Made by a program: the position numbers and the translations under genes. A stretch of DNA of 8,618 nt from JAAYCB01 sp012744395 (GTDB lineage Bacteria; Planctomycetota; Planctomycetia; Pirellulales; Thermoguttaceae). Positions 6,034 to 8,618 of this stretch are shown one piece after another (the first letter of the stretch is position 1; the number at the start of each line of letters is the position of its first letter). Location of the stretch: positions 1 to 8,618 of the forward strand of contig JAQVNJ010000183.1 of NCBI GenBank assembly GCA_028703175.1. The letters are read 5' to 3'. The notes beneath the pieces are model-generated. The model had not been told where the DNA came from. It saw only the letters and a list, made by a program, of their open reading frames with translations, and ran no database searches.

Positions 6034-6741
6034 ATGCCCCACGAGGACTTCGATCTGGAGAGTCTGGCCGCCTACCTCCACCTTTTGCCACAGAAGGTTG
6101 GCCGGCTGGCGGATCGCGGCAAGCTTCCCGGTCGGAAGGTTGGGGGCGAGTGGCGGTTTTCCCGCGCGGAGATTCATCACTGGCTTGAGACCCGGATCGG
6201 CCTGGCCGACGAGGAGGAGTTGGTGAACGTCGAAGGGGCGCTGCGCCGCAACCGGGGTCCGGAGGATGCCCAGGAGATTGTCCTGGCCGAGATCCTCTTG
6301 GTCGAGGCGATTGCGATCCCGCTGATGGCGAAGACGAGGAACTCGGCGATCACGGCGATGGTGGACCTGGCGGCTGGGACCGGATACTTGTGGGATCCGG
6401 AGAAGATGGCGGCGGCGGTCCGCGATCGGGAGGAGATGCATCCGACAGCGCTTGACAATGGCGTGGCGCTGCTTCACCCGCGGCGTCCGATGGCGTCGAT
6501 TCTGGGGCAACCCCTGCTGGCGTTTGGCCGGTCGGCTTCGGGGATTCCGTTTGGCGGCGGCTTCGGCAACTTGACTGACCTGTTCTTCCTGATTTGCTCG
6601 GTCGACGATCGCGGCCACTTGCGAACGCTGGCTCGGCTGGCCCGCGTGCTCGGAAGTCCGGGTTTTCTCCAGAATTTGCGCGAGGCGGAGGATTCGCCAA
6701 GCGTGCATCGGTTGATCGCCGTGGCGGAGGCGACGCTGTAG
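6034..6741 (+). CDS. Excisionase-type HTH fused to PTS EIIA type-2 domain
   Basis: A 235-residue cytoplasmic protein with two domains. Residues 5-52 are a MerR/excisionase-type helix-turn-helix: LAAYLHLLPQKVGRLADRGKL, then the wing GRKVGGEWRFSRAEIHHWL. Residues about 80-235 match the fructose/mannitol/PtsN-type EIIA fold (PF00359). The signature REEMHPTALDNGVALLHP (132-149) corresponds to RE-x(3)-T-x(3)-G-x-A-x-PH, placing the phosphorylatable histidine at His148; the usual Pro before it is Leu. The family receives phosphate from HPr or NPr. No permease, EI or HPr is adjacent, so a phosphorylation-sensing regulator is more likely than transport. The start at 6034 is chosen because the HTH begins there; no Shine-Dalgarno is visible, and GTG at 5962 is an in-frame alternative that adds a poorly protein-like extension. 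The degenerate receiver gene follows after 47 bp. Confidence 0.87.
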   Translation: MPHEDFDLESLAAYLHLLPQKVGRLADRGKLPGRKVGGEWRFSRAEIHHWLETRIGLADEEELVNVEGALRRNRGPEDAQEIVLAEILLVEAIAIPLMAKTRNSAITAMVDLAAGTGYLWDPEKMAAAVRDREEMHPTALDNGVALLHPRRPMASILGQPLLAFGRSASGIPFGGGFGNLTDLFFLICSVDDRGHLRTLARLARVLGSPGFLQNLREAEDSPSVHRLIAVAEATL

Positions 6742-6788
6742 GCGGCCGGGGGGATCAGACCGCAGCCTGGGTGCAATCGAGCGTGTTG

Positions 6789-7643
6789 ATGGAAGATCAG
6801 ACTCGCGACTCCTCGGACGGCCGGCCCGGTCAACTGGCAATGTTGTGTCTGGGCGACCTGTCGCGGCCGGAGTTCGGCGGTGCCCGGCAGGCGTTGGAGT
6901 CGTGGGGCAGGGTCGTGGCGGCTGCTGATGCGTCCGCAGGGATCGCCCTTCTGGAGCGGGAATCGCTGGTACCCGACGTGGTCGTGGTTGTCCAATCCTA
7001 CCCGGACGAGTTCTCGGAATCGCAGATCGCGCCGATCCGCAGCGCGGCGCCGTTGGCGCGGATGGTCGCCCTGCTCGGTCCCTGGTGCGAAGGGGAGACG
7101 CGGACCGGCCGGCCCTGGCCGGGCGCGGTCCGCGTCTTCTGGCACCAATGGGTATCCCACTGCGATCGCGAGCTGGGGCGGCTGCTGGCGGGCGGCGCGT
7201 CGGTCTGGAGCCTGCCGCCGACGGCGGGTGAAGAGGAGCGATGCCTGGTGTTGGCGGGCGGTTTCGATGCCAACGGCGCCGGGCTGGTCGACATCGTGAC
7301 CTGGCAACACGACCTCTACGAGTTGCTCGCCGACGGGTGTCGGCGGCGGGGCCACTCGGCGCGCTGGCTACGCCCGCCGGACGATCTGCCGCTGGACAGT
7401 CCAGGGCTGATCCTCTTCGACGCGGCGGGCAGGATGGACGAGGAGATCGCCGTCCTCCGCCGGCTGCGATCCGATTGGCATGCGGCGGTGATCGTTCTGG
7501 CCGATTTTCCTCGCTGCCGGGAGCGGGACCGTTTCCTCGCGGCCGGCGCCCGCGCGGTGGTGGCGAAGCCCTTCTTGTGGGACGACCTGTTCTGGCATTT
7601 TGGCCAGGTCGAAGCGGAACGGCTGGCGCGGAAGGCCCTCTAG
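6789..7643 (+). CDS. Degenerate (pseudo-)receiver protein
   Basis: A 284-residue soluble protein, not assigned to a named family, that appears to hold two receiver-like alpha/beta modules. The first (about 16-130: LAMLCLGDLSRPEFGGARQAL ending before VFWHQW) has the beta3 strand PDVVVVVQSY (62-71), with Gln where the phosphoacceptor Asp should be. The second (about 152-272) shows LILFDA with Asp211 at the phosphoacceptor place, VIVLAD (234-239) with Ala in place of the usual Thr/Ser, and VVAKPF with the invariant-type Lys260-Pro261. The N-terminal acidic pair is missing in both. No DNA-binding or catalytic output domain follows. GTG at 6783 and TTG at 6786 are in-frame alternative starts; the ribosome binding site is weak. 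It lies 47 bp after the HTH-EIIA gene and is probably co-transcribed, suggesting a joint signalling role. That function is inference. Confidence 0.8.
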   Translation: MEDQTRDSSDGRPGQLAMLCLGDLSRPEFGGARQALESWGRVVAAADASAGIALLERESLVPDVVVVVQSYPDEFSESQIAPIRSAAPLARMVALLGPWCEGETRTGRPWPGAVRVFWHQWVSHCDRELGRLLAGGASVWSLPPTAGEEERCLVLAGGFDANGAGLVDIVTWQHDLYELLADGCRRRGHSARWLRPPDDLPLDSPGLILFDAAGRMDEEIAVLRRLRSDWHAAVIVLADFPRCRERDRFLAAGARAVVAKPFLWDDLFWHFGQVEAERLARKAL

Positions 7644-7653
7644 GCGATTCCGC

Positions 7654-7698
7654 GGCGCCGCCAGCCCGCGGGAGAGAGACAGCCCCCGCGGCGGCGCC
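7654..7698 (+). terminator. Long GC-rich hairpin after the pseudo-receiver gene
   Basis: GGCGCCGCC (7654-7662) pairs perfectly with GGCGGCGCC (7690-7698). An inner stem, GCGGG (7668-7672) with CCCGC (7685-7689), continues it after a one-sided 5-nt bulge. It begins 10 nt after the stop codon and ends before the next promoter, the position expected of a terminator. There is no U-tract, so it may act with Rho or only protect the 3' end. Confidence 0.45.
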
Positions 7699-7722
7699 CG
7701 AGCTGCGGGCGCTGCGGGTTCC

Positions 7723-7731
7723 TGCTATAAT
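7723..7731 (+). promoter_or_regulatory. Extended -10 promoter TGnTATAAT
   Basis: TGCTATAAT is a perfect extended -10 element (TG at 7723-7724, TATAAT at 7726-7731). The DNA 17 bp upstream is GC-rich with no -35 match, as is tolerated with an extended -10. Transcription would start near 7738 and give the membrane protein gene at 7797 a leader of about 58 nt. This is the clearest promoter in the window. Confidence 0.7.
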
Positions 7732-7796
7732 CCAACGTTCATGCAGCTTGCCGACAGCGGGCGACGCAGGCCTTTCGTCGCGGACAGGAAACCGGC

Positions 7797-8618
7797 ATGG
7801 TCAAAAGAACCGCTCTGCTCGCCGTGAAGGTCGGCGTGCCGATCGCCATCCTGGCTTACCTGTTCTGGGATGCGCAGAAGGACGACGCGTTCACAACGCT
7901 GGCGCATCAGTCGAAGAATTGGCCGCTGCTGGGGTTGTCGCTGGTGTTCAGCGGGACCGCCGTTCTGCTGACGCTGATCCGCTGGTACTACCTGGTCCGC
8001 GCGCTGGAGATTCCCTTCACGCTGAAGGACGCGTTGCGGATCGGGCTGGTGGGATACCTGTTCAATCTGGCGCCGATGGGCGTGGTGGGCGGCGATCTGC
8101 TCAAGGCGTACCTGCTAGCGCTCTCCTGTCCCGGCCGGCGGACCCAGGCGGTGGCGAGCGTGTTCGTCGACCGGGTGATCGGGTTGTACCTGTTGTTCGT
8201 GGTGGCGTCGGCGGCGATCTTGCTGACCGGTTTCGCGGACTTCGGCAACGAGCTGGTTCGCACGATCTGCACGGCGACCCACGCGATCACGATCGCCGGG
8301 ACGGTGGCGATGATCGCCCTGATGGCGCCGGACCTTTCGGGCGGCGCTTCGACGCGGCTCCTGGCGAAGACGCCGGTCGTCGGCGGCTTGCTGGAGAAGG
8401 TCGCCGAGGCGGTGGCCATGTATCGGCGCCGCTGGCCGGTGGTCCTGGCCTCCGCGCTGATGAGCGTGGCCGTACACAGTTTTTTCTCGATCGGCGTCTA
8501 CCTGATCTGCGCGGCCTTGTACGAGCATGCCCCTTCGCTGGCGATGCACTTCGTCATCAGCCCCTTGGGGGCCGCCACGGGCGTGCTGCCGATCGTCGCC
8601 GGGCCGTTCGAGATCGTG
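7797..8618 (+). CDS. LPG-synthase-TM / UPF0104 membrane protein, 3' end cut by window
   Basis: The first 274 codons of an inner-membrane protein of the lysylphosphatidylglycerol synthase transmembrane family (PF03706, UPF0104/AglD-like), open to the window edge without a stop. Family members flip or transfer lipid-linked groups or act in envelope lipid and glycan metabolism; the substrate cannot be told here. Family motifs are LFNLAPMGVVGGDLLKAYLL (88-107), the DRVIGLYLLF block (125-134) and VLPIVAGPFE (263-272), matching the P-x-GG-x-G-x-x-E-like loop. Hydrophobic segments lie near 10-24, 44-64, 82-95, 128-145, 163-177, 214-240 and 253-269. Family members usually have about 300-350 residues, so only a short C-terminal part is missing. 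AGGAA (7786-7790) sits 6 nt before the ATG. It has its own extended -10 promoter and is separated by a hairpin from the upstream pair. Confidence 0.9.
   Translation, partial: MVKRTALLAVKVGVPIAILAYLFWDAQKDDAFTTLAHQSKNWPLLGLSLVFSGTAVLLTLIRWYYLVRALEIPFTLKDALRIGLVGYLFNLAPMGVVGGDLLKAYLLALSCPGRRTQAVASVFVDRVIGLYLLFVVASAAILLTGFADFGNELVRTICTATHAITIAGTVAMIALMAPDLSGGASTRLLAKTPVVGGLLEKVAEAVAMYRRRWPVVLASALMSVAVHSFFSIGVYLICAALYEHAPSLAMHFVISPLGAATGVLPIVAGPFEIV

Overview
The window looks like chromosomal DNA of a GC-rich planctomycete, probably of the Pirellulales. This is inferred from gene content and style: a secreted DUF1080 protein, a secreted DUF6786-like protein, a short secreted rhamnosidase-like enzyme, a helix-turn-helix/PTS-EIIA fusion, and gaps rich in short palindromic repeats. 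No 16S rRNA, tRNA, IS element, CRISPR array or phage gene is visible, so the assignment is not proven.

Layout. Positions 126-728 (minus) encode a secreted DUF1080 / 3-keto-disaccharide hydrolase-like protein. It is divergent from a DUF6786-like secreted beta-sandwich protein at 1015-2271 (plus). That gene converges on an unrecognised secreted protein at 2533-3354 (minus). The convergent gap holds 4.6 copies of a 46-bp tandem repeat, each complete unit carrying two palindromes. A 626-bp divergent gap (3355-3980) follows, with two outward-facing -10-like elements sharing a 10-mer, a possible RNA fold and a nested palindromic element. Then come a secreted GH78-like alpha-L-rhamnosidase family protein (3981-5768), an excisionase-type HTH fused to a PTS EIIA type-2 domain (6034-6741), and 47 bp later a degenerate response-regulator-like protein (6789-7643). 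After a GC-rich hairpin and a TGnTATAAT promoter, an LPG-synthase-TM/UPF0104 membrane protein begins at 7797 and runs off the window.

How the genes may work together. Three of the first four genes (DUF1080, DUF6786-like, GH78-like) carry export signals and fit extracytoplasmic carbohydrate processing; the fourth is secreted but of unknown role. The EIIA fusion and the degenerate receiver protein are in tandem and look like a small regulatory pair, with a phosphorylatable His in one and receiver-type Asp and Lys in the other. No PTS permease, EI or HPr lies nearby, so a regulatory rather than transport role is more likely. The membrane protein has its own promoter and appears to start a separate unit.

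No clearly new multi-gene system is evident. The most unusual items are the HTH-EIIA/pseudo-receiver pair, the 46-bp double-hairpin array, the nested palindromic element before the GH78-like gene, and the altered general-acid motif in that enzyme.
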